Shown piece by piece: positions 11,023 through 24,124 of a stretch of 64,000 nt of DNA. Within the stretch, counting starts at the first letter, position 1, and every line of letters starts with the position of its first letter. The notes below the pieces were generated by a model. It did not search any database, was not told the DNA's origin, and worked only from the letters and a program-made list of their open reading frames with translations. The stretch is from Sipunculus nudus (lineage: Eukaryota; Annelida; Sipuncula; Golfingiida; Sipunculidae): positions 57,479,429 to 57,543,428 of the forward strand of contig CM049312.1 in NCBI GenBank assembly GCA_026874595.1, in the 5' to 3' direction. The position numbers and the translations under genes are program-made.

Positions 11023-11734
11023 CAGATGTTACAAGCGGAAACCAGACTTCAATTAAGGTTTATTTTTTTTGCAATTTATAAATGAAGTATATTTAACCGA
11101 ATGAATAGCAATCAAAAGAGGTAAACTCTACCAACATAATAATAAATGGTCCAATCTAGTTTGCATCTTAAAGACATAACAGTATTATGTTATTTTTATG
11201 TATATATCACTTTCTTCTATTTACAATATGAACAAAAAGGTAAACTGTGACCTGGCAGGTGTAAAATCTTTTAGATAATAATATTATACTTTATTATTGT
11301 TAACTCGTTTTTCCATCTCATTTACATATTGTTTGACATGTTCTGGATTCATTTGTTATTGTTTTGTAATTTGTTATGTCATGTATCTATGTAATGTATT
11401 ATATATGTTACATGTATGTATGTCACGTATTATTTTCATAATATATATAAAACTGCTAGCTGCAAGAAAGCGTCACAGAATACTAGTAGGCAATCATGCT
11501 AATTTTCAGAAGAGCAGACGTTTGATCTAGTCTGTCCGCTCAGCTGATTTTTAATTTCGCAAAATCTAAAATTGGGGGTATGTTGAATTTTGAATGCCGA
11601 ACGTACGAACCTTTTGCCTCTTTTTTACGGATTCTTCATGTGAATACTGGATTAAAAAGTTTAAAACCGTTATTGTGAACGGTCTTTAACATAGTTGCTT
11701 TGATCAAGTGAGGTTTTCTGTGAACACGGTATGA
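11022..11734. other. AT-rich non-coding stretch
   Basis: Nothing recognised; frames are short and biased by AT content. Confidence 0.55.
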
Positions 11735-12090
11735 CCGAATGTGAGAGCTTAGAGCCAATACTTTTTTTCCTTAAGGCAAAAAGGAGGTATGATTGTCAGG
11801 CCTTTTTTTTAGAAATTAATGCGGGCTTGCGATATTTTATTTTTTATTTTTTTTGTTTCGTTCAAAAGTTCATATGATCAGGGAAAAGCATGCAAACAAC
11901 AGTTTTTTTGAAACAGGTAAATGCTCTACATAACAAAGGAAATCTGATCAAAAATTGTATTATTTTGTGATGTTAATAAAAATAAAGTTTTTGGATGCAA
12001 GGGATCATTTTTGACGCGGGCGGTGCCTGAGAACCATACCTTTTATTTTTATTTTATTTTGCCTAAATGGAACTCTCATGCTGTGCGAGG
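11735..12090. mobile_element. MITE-like element with long inverted ends
   Basis: The left end (about 11735-11805) carries GTGAGAGCTTAGAGCC, AAGGCAAAAAGG and GGTATGATTGTCAGGCC. The right end (about 12012-12090), read on the other strand, carries ATGAGAGTTCCATTTAGGCA, AAAAGGTATGGTTCTCAGGC and CGCCCGCG in the same order. Inverted ends of about 70 bp flank an AT-rich core of about 200 bp without coding capacity. This fits a non-autonomous DNA transposon; target duplications could not be settled by eye. Confidence 0.6.
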
Positions 12091-15000
12091 CTTCAACACT
12101 GACCGATTGACTGCCGTGCAGACACACCGTGTGATGTGGATCTCAGTCAAGCGAGTATATTAAGTGCAGATGTTCTCGTCATATAAACTATTTGGTTTAA
12201 ACAATATTTTATTGCAAAATAGCTAGAGGATTTGAAAACAGGGCACAGAACTATATTAATTCTTCTGTTCATTTTCAAATAATAAATTTACATGATATAA
12301 TAAACGCATGCATATTACACCGGTGCATTAGTAAAAATGCGTATAATATTTACATTTATCATACGTTAACCCACATATGAAAAATCAATGTACAACATGC
12401 AAAATTGCAGAATTTCAGAGGATGTGTGTATGCAGTGACATGTAATGTATATTTATGTTTTAGCGCCTCTCGAACCATCTGTGTGCCTTTAAGTTTGTAC
12501 ATGCATAAAAAGGTCTGAGTTCCTCGGATAGTTTCCACTTCTATATAGGAAGATGTCTACACTTCCTTATTCTGGACGAATTTTCCTGAAAAATATCACA
12601 GAATAAGAAGAATCGTTCTAGTGTATATAAACATTTCATCCTCTTTCATTTAATTCAAATGCCTTACAATATGCTTTTAGCACAAAAACCGCGAAATGTT
12701 AACCCCACGATATTATCTAACTGTACAGCAAGTAGTTTTCTATCTGTTCCATGGAGACACATATAGGCGCTATTTACGTTTATTCATTCTACGAATGCCT
12801 TTCGCCATATATGAGCTTTACTCATGTACTGATGCATGGGTGAAGAGGGCTCCCTCTTTTGGTTAAGACCTTTGTCAGGGATCTAAGCGGAAAGACCCCG
12901 TAACCATTACACCCCTACGATCCACGAGGCTAACCATTTTAGTAGGTTCTACATCCTCTTTTTCATGGATTGTGAGAATTAAGGGAAAATGATTAAATTT
13001 ACAACGTTCAGTGCTGTTTTAATCCCAGTTACATACGGTTTGTCCCCTTTTACGTTTTTTTTTGTATGATTCAAAGTTATACTGGAAACTGAATTTGACA
13101 GCGTTCGTGATTAAAGATATTATGATTATAGATATAATGCGAAATAGAAATTTCAAAATTCAATAACAATTTAAAATTCTTTTCCCCCATTAAGAAGAAT
13201 TACATACATTCGAGACTATAAATAAGAAACGTTTTTGATGCTATCAGTAGATCAAATTTGATCACTCAAAAGTTTCTAACTCTTCCCTGCTTCCCTATTG
13301 CACTTTTTTTTTTATAGACAAGTGACAAATATCTGTTATGCAGACGGCAGAGGTTTTTTTTTATTTGCAAGGTATACTTACAACGGATAAGAATATAACA
13401 ATTTGGTGATATAGTCTGATTATATGGAAAATCCCTGACATTTGTGTTTATTCATTAATTATTTACCCATGAAGTGACGAATCCTTCATGAACAATTTAC
13501 CAAATTATTTGTAAACGGCCTTTTATTTAAATAAAAAGAAAAACATATACAATTAATGATACAATATCAACATTCAGAGAAACGTTGTGTTTGTACATAC
13601 TATATTCAAATGAAATCTTATTATTTTTTTTAAATGTAACGGATTGATGAATCGGTTAGACGAGGGGACAATTAATTTTTTTACTTGGCTCGTTAGATTC
13701 TCTCCGCAGCATGGAATGTCATTTATCTGTGATTATTGAAATTTTTAATTAGTTCTTGTCTCATATATCATTAACTACCAATGGAAGTTAAGCTCATTAT
13801 CATAGTAATGCAAAATATGTAATTTTTCTCATTAAATATGCAAAATGAAAAGGCCATTGAGCTCACTGAATTTAACAGGGAAAATATACAAGAACAAACC
13901 AAGGAACAATAGACACCCTCAACCTAAAATACATGTATGCCCCCGATCCATTGTTACTTATTGCTACATAAAACATTGGTATGAATCAATATGTTCATTA
14001 GGTTATTTTAAGATGTTTCAATAGTCTTTCTTAGTTCCATCAGATCAGGATTTGATTGGCTATGATTGGTCTGCTTCACGAACCCTCATTATTAAAACAA
14101 ATTAATCAAAATATTGACCACAGACTGGTTACGAAAAATATGCAAATTATCTCATGAAATATGCCGAACAACGAATGACTCTCAAGATTCACTCTACTGT
14201 CTTGACGTTAGTTGTGACTTCATTACACTAGTCTTGCAATACATTTTGGGATCCAGAAGGCTTAATTATGACACGCTCTTTTTATCGTTTTTGTTACCTT
14301 CTTCCACATTCAAAACACATATCCAATAACGACCCTAGACAATGAAATAAAATGAAGATTGGTTCGTTTGTGTGTACCTGTGATGCTAAGACACGGACTT
14401 GATGAATCCTATGCGGCCTCTAGGAAATTGAATGGATGGCCATATCATAAATGGGTATATATCTATAAAGATGAATATACATACGCTACTAATGCATTAA
14501 TATCAGTCAAGCCAGGATTTAAGTAAAACAAAAACATCACAAATGTGTACTTTTAAAATTATGGGTAAGACTTTGAGATCACAGTACAACTGAACCTGAG
14601 CGAAGCTACAGTGTAAGGATTTCACTCTGTATTGCAGCTTCCTAAGATAAAATTCAGACATTCAGACTCAGACATTAAAATGACAAACTGTCAGTTAATG
14701 AACTGACTTCCAAATCAAGCTATATGTCTGAGAATTTTCATTTGAGACCAGTTCCAAAATATTCGAAGATGTTGTTTATGTTTATGGAATCATACTTTTT
14801 GATAAATAAGCAACGCTTCCAAATTAATCAAAACCGTCTCCAAATCATAATCAATTATTTCTCGAGTCAAAACAAACCTCTTCACACATTTCATAAACGT
14901 TACACACAACATATTTAACATTATATACCCTTTATCATTATGCACCAGTACGAACTAAAAGGTGTAGATGGATTCACGGGTGTACATATGTGTACCAATT

Positions 15001-15540
15001 GAATTAAAATCACTAACTACTTCCTGTTTATGGGATATAAAACCTGTCACCTTCTTGAAGAGATAGTTTAATTCTCGCAGGCTGAAGGTTCACTAGCCTG
15101 AAACAGGATGTTCGCCGTATAATTACTTGCAAGTCCTGTGAACTGTTTACTGAGACGGAAAAGTTTACTATGAAATAAGAAACTGCCCTCTCCACTCAAA
15201 CTTATAAAGGTAAAAAGAAAGGAAACGATATTTTATATAGTTGAGATTTTCCGGTGTTTTCCAATTAATAGATCAGTAATTTGCTAAATATGTATCAGTA
15301 AGGGATATGAACAAACACATTCATCACTGGTCATATTTCTTTTTCTGAACTCTTACTTTTCAGTTTTTTCAACAGACGTTCACAATGACCATGCGCACTA
15401 CCTGATGTCTGTCTTGTCCGGCATTACTGAATTTTCCAGTTGAGACCAGATACATAGGAAGGAACGTAGGAAGGAATACCTGAATACATTTAAAGTGAAT
15501 AACCCCAATCTTTCACCAACCCTTGTGTATGAGGAATTTT
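12091..15540. other. AT-rich non-coding stretch
   Basis: No frame above about 70 codons, no tandem repeat and no recognisable element seen in 3.4 kb. Confidence 0.5.
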
Positions 15541-15746
15541 ACCTCATATGTGTGGGGAGGAGGCCGCCTGGCCGCTGTCCCACACGTTCAATAAAGGCCT
15601 ACGTATCATACGCTCCATAAGCATCGGTTACGCTATGCTCATATCATCTATTCGCCTCTCTGTAACCGCTGCACGAAACCGCGGTTGTCCGTCAGGTTTG
15701 GCCACCAGGCGGTGCTGTCTCTGTGGAATGCCCTCCTGCCATATAC

Positions 15747-15956
15747 TTAACCAATCATGTCGCAGGTATCGATTTGTACTGCGGTCAAAAATGCTAGGCA
15801 GCACATACTTTTTCCAACCCCCATCGGAATACACACGATGCAATCGTCAACTTTCAGTAAAGTGTCTATACTAACTTTCTGGTGTGACAGTGGGTTATCC
15901 CCACTGTTTTCAACACGAGCTTCAAGTGGGCGCAACCATCTTATTTAAAAGCTGAG
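15747..15956 (-). pseudogene. RecQ-type helicase fragment (motif I region)
   Basis: An open frame on the reverse strand of about 70 codons contains HQKVSIDTLLK followed by DDCIVCIPMGVGKSMCC. This resembles the start of the RecQ/SF2 helicase core, where a Q-containing helix precedes a P-T-G-x-G-K-S Walker A loop followed by LCYQ-like residues. Here the usual Thr is Met. The frame ends in a stop about 20 codons later, and I see no DExH box downstream in any frame, so it is a broken or exon-sized remnant. Just upstream in sense (15957-15985) lies an ATTGGCTCAG and TTTAAATAAGATGG sequence that could be promoter-like. A chance resemblance is possible because only about 35 residues match the pattern. 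Confidence 0.35.
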
Positions 15957-15959
15957 CCA

Positions 15960-17505
15960 ATCAGATTTTGCTTTAAGGAGCCTTCGGTTCGCTGGGTGTT
16001 TCCCGATAAGCCGCGGTTGCCAAATCTGTAGGATCCTTCCATTTCTCACAGCATGTGACTGGAAAGTCCCGGGAGGTCACACGCTGTGTTCAGAGTGTAA
16101 CGTATCAAGTATTAGTACTACTTCTAGAGTTCAAAACTGAAATAAAAATGTATATGCCTGTACTGTTACATTATTCACTGTTCAGCTGCCCCACTATACC
16201 TACCGCCAATTGTTATCTACCGGCATTTGTGAACAAATTAAGTTAACAACAATGATATACCATCTAAATATGTACCAATAGCGGAGGCGGCGCAACGTTT
16301 TCTTCCTTAGACTTCTGCATGCGAGAAATATGTATTAAGTCCATTAACACTCCAGGTACACATATTTCTGATGACTCGGTGTTGCGTTCCTCCCTCCTTT
16401 TCCTAAAATCGTGTATCTTCCCCTGATCCTCGTTATCTCTGTAACTTCATCCTTATTCAAGATATTAAAATAACAGGCCATGAACCTACCCCTAAAACAC
16501 CAACTGCTTCATCCACCATTGCAAATTACACTGTTCACGCAGTGGTTATACACTGCAGTCGTTCAAGATCTCCTTCGCTTTAAACCGCTGCTTCACATAT
16601 TAAGATTATCCGTGTCACACCACACGGACTATCACGTCGCAAAAATATTATATTCAGACCAGCGAAAGCGTTATATCACATTGTGCATCGCGCTCCAAGT
16701 TTTCAATCCGGAACAACCTGCCCTCGTTGGTTTGATTTTTGGCTCTGTGTCAGCCCTGGTGTTGAGGACAATCAAAAACGTGCTAAACTAAGCAGGATTT
16801 TAAATGAAATCTTGAACGACTACAGCGCGAGGAGTGTGTTGTAAATAAACTGGCAGATTTGACTTTCGGGGCGCCAAGACGAACTCGGTTTCCCAGACGG
16901 GAGGGCACATTCTGTCGGAACAACTTATCTCGGGTAAAAGAAAGCTAAACATGGTGCATTTGTATTGTCCGAAAAAAAACAGGTTATCGATATATTTTGT
17001 CATAAGACTTTAATTAATCCATACAATGTATATTTTCACTGAGGTTTCGAAATTTCGTGACGGTTTTGGTCTGAAATAGAACAAAGGTTTGCGTATACTG
17101 ACGCTTTAACTTACACGAAGAGAAACAAATAAAGAACATTTAATAAGGCCTGGGGGACACCACCGATTCACAGCAGTATTTTATCATGAAATAGACTCAC
17201 ATTAGCTTTGGGATGGAGTGTGAAGAAAATGTTTGCCCTCTCAGAATACAATTCTGACTATTGGCAACGTAGGCGGATAAACGGCCGGTGTGTGCGACAC
17301 GTGATTTCCGTATGGCTGGAGGGTTTGATTGCATGACCGCCTGCGGACCAGGTGTGAGAAGGGAACAAGTCTACATGAAACATAAGATGCTTCATGAGCC
17401 AACAGACATAGTTCATACGTTGTGTCACATCACTGTGGGTGTACATTTATTTTGCTTCCACCAGGAGCGTATGCTTTTATATCCCCGTTCATGTTTTTTG
17501 TGTGT
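15960..17505. other. Non-coding stretch of more balanced base composition
   Basis: A 103-codon frame (16480-16791, +) and several shorter ones occur without recognisable motifs. The stretch is less AT-rich than its surroundings, but I cannot support a gene. Confidence 0.45.
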
Positions 17506-17509
17506 GTTT

Positions 17510-17690
17510 TTGCATGTGTATGTGTGGATGTTTAGGTGATTGTTCACAATATAACTCACACAGTCATGAACGGAAGTTTATGACATTTTCAAGGCATTTC
17601 GGGAATGGCCAATGAAAAAAATTAATAAGATTTTGGTGTGGATCCGGAAAATGGTCTGGATCCAGGAACATTATCAAGGAATAGTCACAT
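17510..17690 (+). repeat. Dispersed repeat C, copy 2
   Basis: Shares GT-rich sequence, ATATAACTCACACAGTCATG, GGCATTTCGGGAATGG and GATTTTGGTGTGGATCCGG with 6335-6480 in the same order. A second GGTCTGGATCCAGGAACATT follows where copy 1 has its 42-bp duplication. Confidence 0.65.
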
Positions 17691-17699
17691 ATCAACTGA

Positions 17700-18407
17700 T
17701 GTACGAATGAATTTGGGGAATATGGGCCGAATAAGTGAATTAGGTTTAGATTCATTGTAATGCCGATTTATAGTTAAAACTGATATTGATACGGCCTGAC
17801 AGGACAGGAGTGGTCAGCGAAATGGTTAGAGAGGGAAAGGGATCAATCGTTGGCCATTGGTATATGTAAAAAGTATTACATAACGGTTCCCTTTTTTCAC
17901 AAGACGATATTGGCCAGTGAGATATACTTTACGAGTGGCTGCGATATCCTCAAATTGTAAAACCATCAGAACACCTGGCAAGTCAGACAATAAAAACATA
18001 AAGTTGAGTTTCAGAGATTAGGATTTGATATCACGAGAAAGGTTTTGGAAAGATTCTATGAACGTATTGTAGGTATTTGCTACGTCATAATGCTCAGATA
18101 CACATTTCAGCCGGCTAGTATAGAGAGAAATCGTGAGAAACAACCTGGTGCCAATAACGTTTATGTGGAACACCTATTATGCTAAGACTAAAAAATCGTG
18201 TTAATTTTTTTTTTATACCTTAAATTTTATATGATCTCAATAAGAGATACTTACTTGAAAGATTATTGTCTGGAAAATAAAAAAGGACAAAGTACCTGTG
18301 AATGATGCAGTTACGTCACAATCTCTCCGTAAAATTATGCCTTTTATTTCTATATTAAGTAAAAGGAACAGAGTATTTGGAGTGTGACAAAAGGAATTTT
18401 ATCCATT
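17700..18407. other. Non-coding stretch, nothing recognised
   Basis: No supportable frame or repeat. Confidence 0.55.
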
Positions 18408-18445
18408 CCCCCCCACCCCCCACCCCCCCCCCCACACACACACAC
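18408..18445. repeat. C-rich tract ending in (CA)n
   Basis: C-runs interrupted by single A residues, then about 5 CA units. Confidence 0.95.
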
Positions 18446-18446
18446 T

Positions 18447-20383
18447 TTCTTGAAATATGAGGAGAATACGTCCCCTTTACCCAGTGGAAGGCCGACATAA
18501 AATCTTCCTAAACATGTAAAATTTAAAAGGGAAGATGCTCTCTAAAGTCTGTGATGTTATGCTAAATCAATGACGTCATTGTCAAAATTTAAAGAAAATA
18601 TTCAAACACTATATAAGCATTATCCTGCCAGGCAAACATATTTGCAAAATAATAATTCCTACGCATATTGCATCGATAGATTGTCTGTAAAAAGCTGCTA
18701 AATGCTGTAAATAATTAGAAATCATGGTGAACTATAATGACTCTATTGTCTACAGACCCTTATTTTTATTATTCATAATAAACAGAAAATCCACTACCTT
18801 TGACAGTATGTATTCATTACATTAAACAGCCAGGTTTCTTTACGGCTGGTATCACTTTCAAGACCCAAATCCCCATCCCCCAACCCCCCCAATAAAAATC
18901 AGGAAAATTTCGATGAAAAATAATATATTATATTAGATAATTGTGTATCGAAAGATTCTGTATTGCGCAGAGTTCGAGGCGTGAAAAGGTTCACAGTTAG
19001 AATGAGTCAAGTATATTAAAAAAATTTTCTCCCGTGGGTTTAATACCTTCAAATCAGTTTACAACAAGAAGTGTTCCGTACTCTCACAGGCTTTTAAGAT
19101 GACATTGAATCTGCAGATATCTTTATTTTTTTACTGGCAACAAGAAGACCTGCAATACCATAAATGTTGCTGTCACTCTATGGACCATTTCTTTTTATTT
19201 CTACAGTAAAATAAGGTACGATGGATAAAAATCAGTGTTTTATTAATTCGTCGTGAGATCACCTCAGTCATGTCCAATAAAGCTAATCTACCGGAGAAAA
19301 ATTCAAGGTCTCGCGTGTAAATGGATAAGATCAAGAACAAATGCAACATCCGCTGATAAAAAACATAAGATCAGAACCAGCACAGACCTGTATGCTGGGA
19401 CTTCCATTTCTAAAAAGCCTTTTACTGAATCTACCAAATTGTCAAGACGCTAGTCTTGTTTAGAGGATGTACCAAAATATTGGGAATTCTTGATTCTGTA
19501 TGTTTATCATTCCCATCAGCCCACGCGCAATAATCAATGTGGCTGTTTATCTGGGTCAGATCGGGTCCGGAATTAGCATATATATATGAATAATAAAACC
19601 AATTTATTTTTATGATACCCTGAATTCAGATGAGGAATCGATAATTTGATTCACTATTTTTCAGAAAAGAAGGGTGGTTTGTTATGCCGAATCTGCATTT
19701 CATTTACAGAGGTAATATTGTCCGCAAAGTCCAAAGTGACTGTTAAGTGTTTTCCAGGAAGTTCGCCATGATCAACAATTTGGTTGTTTTTTGTATGTGT
19801 CGGGGGCACGGACATCAAACTTAAGTCTGGTTTATTATAGCTTTTTTTTAAATGGTCGTGGGCTATTATTTTAGATGACGAGTGAATTCTTTCAATAAGA
19901 CAGAAAGTAATGGAATCTTAACTAAGAATAGGTCAATGATGGCCTCTTGGAACACTGCCTATAAGGGTGGAAACAACCGCATGATAAGAATACTATGTTA
20001 TAATTAGACCTTTTGGTTTTCATCGTGTAACAGATAATTCAGACGTCATAACCTTCCAATAGTACATTATTGCGAATCTTTGCAGTTCTACCGCGGTTTT
20101 ACATTTAGCTTCTAAGACACTGGATGGGTTTAAACCGAGGGCCATTGGTTTCGGTATCCAGTGCCGTTAAAGTATGTCTTACAACCTAGTTTAAATGTAT
20201 ATTTCTTCATGCAGTTGAAGTAAGATAAATGCTTCATTTGGGTGTATACCCGTTGATTTGATAAACAATCACAGATGCGTGATGCAAAACTCATAGCAAG
20301 ATTTTTTCTAAGAGCCAAGAACATAAAATCACGCATTCATCTATCCTCGCCTTATCAATATGGAATCTTTGATGAGAATTATC
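18447..20383. other. AT-rich non-coding stretch
   Basis: Short C-runs near 18870-18890; otherwise nothing recognised. Confidence 0.5.
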
Positions 20384-20503
20384 ATCTGGTGAATAACCGT
20401 CAATGATGAATTTGAGTCCATACCATCCGAATCAAAGTGAGAGTCCGATTCCAGACCACTCGAGTCCGTGTCCCAGCCCGATTCCTTGAGATTCTGATTA
20501 ACT

Positions 20504-20872
20504 TCAGAAGTCCACAACGTAACAGTTATTGCTAAAGTCTGTGTGAATAACCTCAGGGTGTGTAGGAATATTCTGTATAATAGCAGACAAAATCAATTGA
20601 GCTATAGAATATATGTAAAAGGGAACATAGGTACCGGGGAACATTGCTGTAGGTTTGGATATCCCGAGTAATTTTCCTAGCGTGGGCAGAAAATACAGCC
20701 AAAACAAGGGTTTCAAAATGGCGGTAAAAGGGGCGGGATATCGCTGTTTATTCATTCGAATACACATTACGTGAAAATCGTTGAATAACAGAGAGACAAT
20801 ATAAAAGAGAAGTAGCAGAGGGTACGTACTGATGAACAGTTCATATGAGGGTAGATTACATTTCGTTGACAA
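20504..20872 (-). CDS. Unrecognised 122-codon open reading frame
   Basis: The frame has three hydrophobic stretches: residues about 13-31 (rich in L, F, Y and V), about 50-66 around LKPLFWLYFLPTLGKLLGIS, and about 83-100 around YSIAQLILSAII. That would fit a small membrane protein. I recognise no family. Downstream of its stop, 20385-20500 on the same strand codes a D- and S-rich stretch in another frame. There are no splice, promoter or homology data, and a frame of this length could arise by chance. Treat it as a candidate only. Confidence 0.15.
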   Translation of the reverse strand: MSTKCNLPSYELFISTYPLLLLFYIVSLLFNDFHVMCIRMNKQRYPAPFTAILKPLFWLYFLPTLGKLLGISKPTAMFPGTYVPFYIYSIAQLILSAIIQNIPTHPEVIHTDFSNNCYVVDF

Positions 20873-21329
20873 AATTTGGTACCTTTAATGTGTGTTTATC
20901 TTCGTGGCAGGTAGTGTTTTTGTCTTTTCGAATTCACTTTTGGTAAACGCTAAATCGGTCGTTTGTTATATATATTTTCAACGTGTTGTTCTTGTCTATC
21001 TAGGGGCAAGAATTGTTTTCGTGTTTGCCTTTCGGTAAGCACATAACGGGTTCTTGTTACATATTGTATTTTCTCAGATGTCGGCGTTGCTTTTATTCAT
21101 AACAGTGTTTCAAAACGTAAAGGTACTATCGCATGCCCACGTCCCAGGAGCAAAATGAGCCCCGCGTACAGCGACGTGTCGCTCCTCCCACACCGGGAAG
21201 GGTCTGAACGTGGTCAATAAGTAGTACAGAGATGAACAAAATTCACAAAGAACTGCCTTACTTACAAAGACGTTATTAACCCTTCCGGACCTAGGAACTT
21301 TTTTTAGGCGTTGTCTGTAGTCCTCCTGG

Positions 21330-21372
21330 AATTGGACCCCTCCTTTTCCTAAATCCTGGATCCGCCCAAGCA
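21330..21372 (-). repeat. GGATCCGCCC-ended repeat remnant
   Basis: Sequence around GGACCCCTCCTTTTCC and CTGGATCCGCCC resembles the right end of the C-tract repeat at 40500-40640 (TTTTTGATCCGCCCC). It is probably a short remnant of a common dispersed repeat. Confidence 0.3.
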
Positions 21373-21530
21373 GCTGTGGGAACTCTTTACAGCTGATAGG
21401 TTTGACTGCCGGTTTAAAGTCTTCAGGTTACCCTTAATTTCAGGTTACCCTTGGTAATCTTATATTGATTTCACATACCTCGGGTGGCATTCTGAATTAT
21501 TTCAAGTTACCGCCGTACTGTAAGGATAAG

Positions 21531-21531
21531 C

Positions 21532-21562
<31 letters not shown>

Positions 21563-21563
21563 A
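21531..21563. repeat. C18(CA)n tract
   Basis: A run of 18 C followed by about 7 CA units. Confidence 0.96.
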
Positions 21564-21760
21564 ACCGCTGACTTAACCAAATGATGAATTCATATGCTTA
21601 CTCATGATGTATTATTCAAATAAACCATAAGAAAGATGCGATATTCAAAAGCTAGAATCAATCTATGGTGAATAGAATTGTCACATAATGTGCATTATAT
21701 TGTAAATTATATTTCTGTTGACTCAGACACTGCATCAAAGCGCATGGCAAGTTAACAAAG

Positions 21761-22596
21761 TGTTATGGAACCTAATATCAACAGATCACGTATGTGTGAT
21801 GAACATAAACTTTGTCAAGGAGATAGAAAAAATCAGATTCTGTAACACCAGGCAGCGTGAAATGTCTAGGGGAATGAATAAAGAAGTCAGTGTTTTTTTG
21901 TCAACAAATAACTATAATTTATTCTTAAAACAACCCTAACATTACAGTACACTATATCAATACAATGAAACAGTTTAACAGCAGTATAACGGCAAATCAA
22001 TACAATCACACAGTAAATGCACAGTTCCTGGATATCACCACTGTCACAATGATAAGTCCTTTTAAATGTATATGCCGGATGAAAAGTCCACACAAATCCT
22101 CTCGGAGAATAACAGTCCAATTTAAAGCTCTTGTAACAATCTAAAAAGTAAACTTGAGGCAGGCAGCATTAAATTGTACAGAGTTAGTAAAAGCAGAATC
22201 CCTGAAATTAATGGATAATCGGACAGGTCCGACAACTTGACATGCACACGTCTGTGTCCGCTGGAATCTTCTCTCACCTCTCTCTCGGCTCCAAAACACA
22301 GCCTCTTTATTAACCCAAGCCGAGAATTTTCCACTTCTCGAACAGTCTAAAGTATCATACATAAAACACAGTAAACACGCGTTACATGAATCATCTAGAA
22401 AAACATCTCTGTGTCTCTACATACCAGGGTCAACACGTGAGCCCGACCCGGCTCGGCCAGGCGAGAAAGCCCCGAGCTAGCATGACAACGAGAGTTCAAA
22501 CAGTACAGATTAAACTGAGAGAGTGCAATACGCGGCCCGGCGAGGGCGGTTCAAGGGTTACGCCCGTGTCACACAATATAAAGGGCACCTGTAACA
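21761..22596 (-). mobile_element. Solo LTR-like copy, subfamily 1
   Basis: Begins TGTTATGGAACCTAATATCA and ends CCTGTAACA. It aligns along its length with the copy at 62072: both share the block around CTCTCGGAGAATAACAG, and the segment with CGAGAAAGCCCCGAG(C)TAGCATGACAACG is unique to this subfamily. In sense (reverse strand) the AATAAA signal lies in TTCTTTATTCATTCCC-adjacent sequence. The TATA region is altered to TTAATAAAG. The flanks AAAG and ATAA do not match, so no target duplication survives or one end is recombinant. No internal retroviral region is next to it. Confidence 0.8.
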
Positions 22597-22599
22597 ATA

Positions 22600-24124
22600 A
22601 ATATACAAAAACAGACGTCAACCCATTTTGAAATACCCAGTTTGCCTAATTGTTCGCGAGGTTTTCAAATTCGTGATATTCAGGAGAAAGAGACATTATC
22701 GCGAAAGTAATACCTTTGTGAATAAGACGCCACGTCTGCTCAAGTAAACAGTTATTAATTCTATACCTCTATGGTATCTCATGTATATTGTGTCGGTAGC
22801 GTCAATATTAGCACACATGCCATATTTCGATTAATTCAAAGATTGATAATTTAAATAATATCAAATTCGTTATACTATTCCACTTGTTCGATAATCCCAT
22901 AGCTCTTCATGCAGTTGTTAATATTTTGTGTACACATTAGTTAATTGAAATATTAATGCATGGTTATAAAAATAGTGAATGTTCCTGTATCGTTAATCGC
23001 GAAAACGAAACCTTGGCCTTTAGCCAGAGTTCACTGTCATGGTTACGGATCAACATTTTATGATGTCACAAACCGTCGTGTTCGCGTTAACTGGTCATGC
23101 ATCACATTAATTCACAAGTTAGCGCGCCAAATTCACTAGTAACTCGCAAACATCTTGAGCACTAAAGGTATGAAAATATGATCTACATCTGGTCAAAATA
23201 GGTTCTCTTTTAACATCAACTGCGTCACACGTAGCCTACGCTTGGACTAAATAAGTCATATTTGATATATATTACAGTTTACACAAAAAAGAAACAACAG
23301 GACATTCAAAAGCAATTCAGTCTCCCATAACATACCGAAAAGATTCGTATTATGTGATGTCTGCACGCTATTGTTTGACTAGATTTATGTATATTAAATT
23401 TCATCGCCCAGCTATTCTGACATGACGCCCCAAAAAGTAGACAACTTGTTTATGCTCATCCTTCTTAGATGTCCATCTTTCTTCCTTTCCGTCGTGCATG
23501 TGTTGGCAGGGCACAAAACGCAGTCCATATATACTCATACACAAGCATCAAATGTCTTCATCAATGATACATTGATGGTCTTAAAAGTGTTACTTACGTT
23601 GCTGTTTAAATAGCTTTATAAGACAAGATAAGATATCATTTATATCATTTTAATAAGAAACTTAAGTGTCAAACAAATGAAATATGGCAAAATTAGAAAA
23701 TAATAAGCATGGATTATCGAATAGAAAACAAATATTATTACACTGGTACATTACATGCGCTTATTGAGCAAACGCTCTGCACTGGGCTTGAAAGAATTGA
23801 AAGAGTCCCTTTAGCGATATGTTTTGGACATAATTTACTGTATCTGTCTTCCAGATTCTAGCCATTTGGTTGTTGCTCTCAGCGCACGTTGAGTATAGAC
23901 TAATTGTGCTACCTTGATTTCAACTAAACTGCAGTAGTAATTTTGAGATATCAGGGATGAGACATTTATTTATTTTACAGTGAATAATTTATATGGTGAA
24001 CTCTAGATCGATTTCCCTGAGTCTTAGCACATTTTGAACGAAATCAGGCCACAGAAGTAAAAAGTCACTAAAATTTGTTTAATTGAGAAGCAAGTGAAGA
24101 TAAGAAGACACAGTTATACACAAC
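22600..24124. other. AT-rich non-coding stretch
   Basis: Nothing recognised. Confidence 0.5.
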
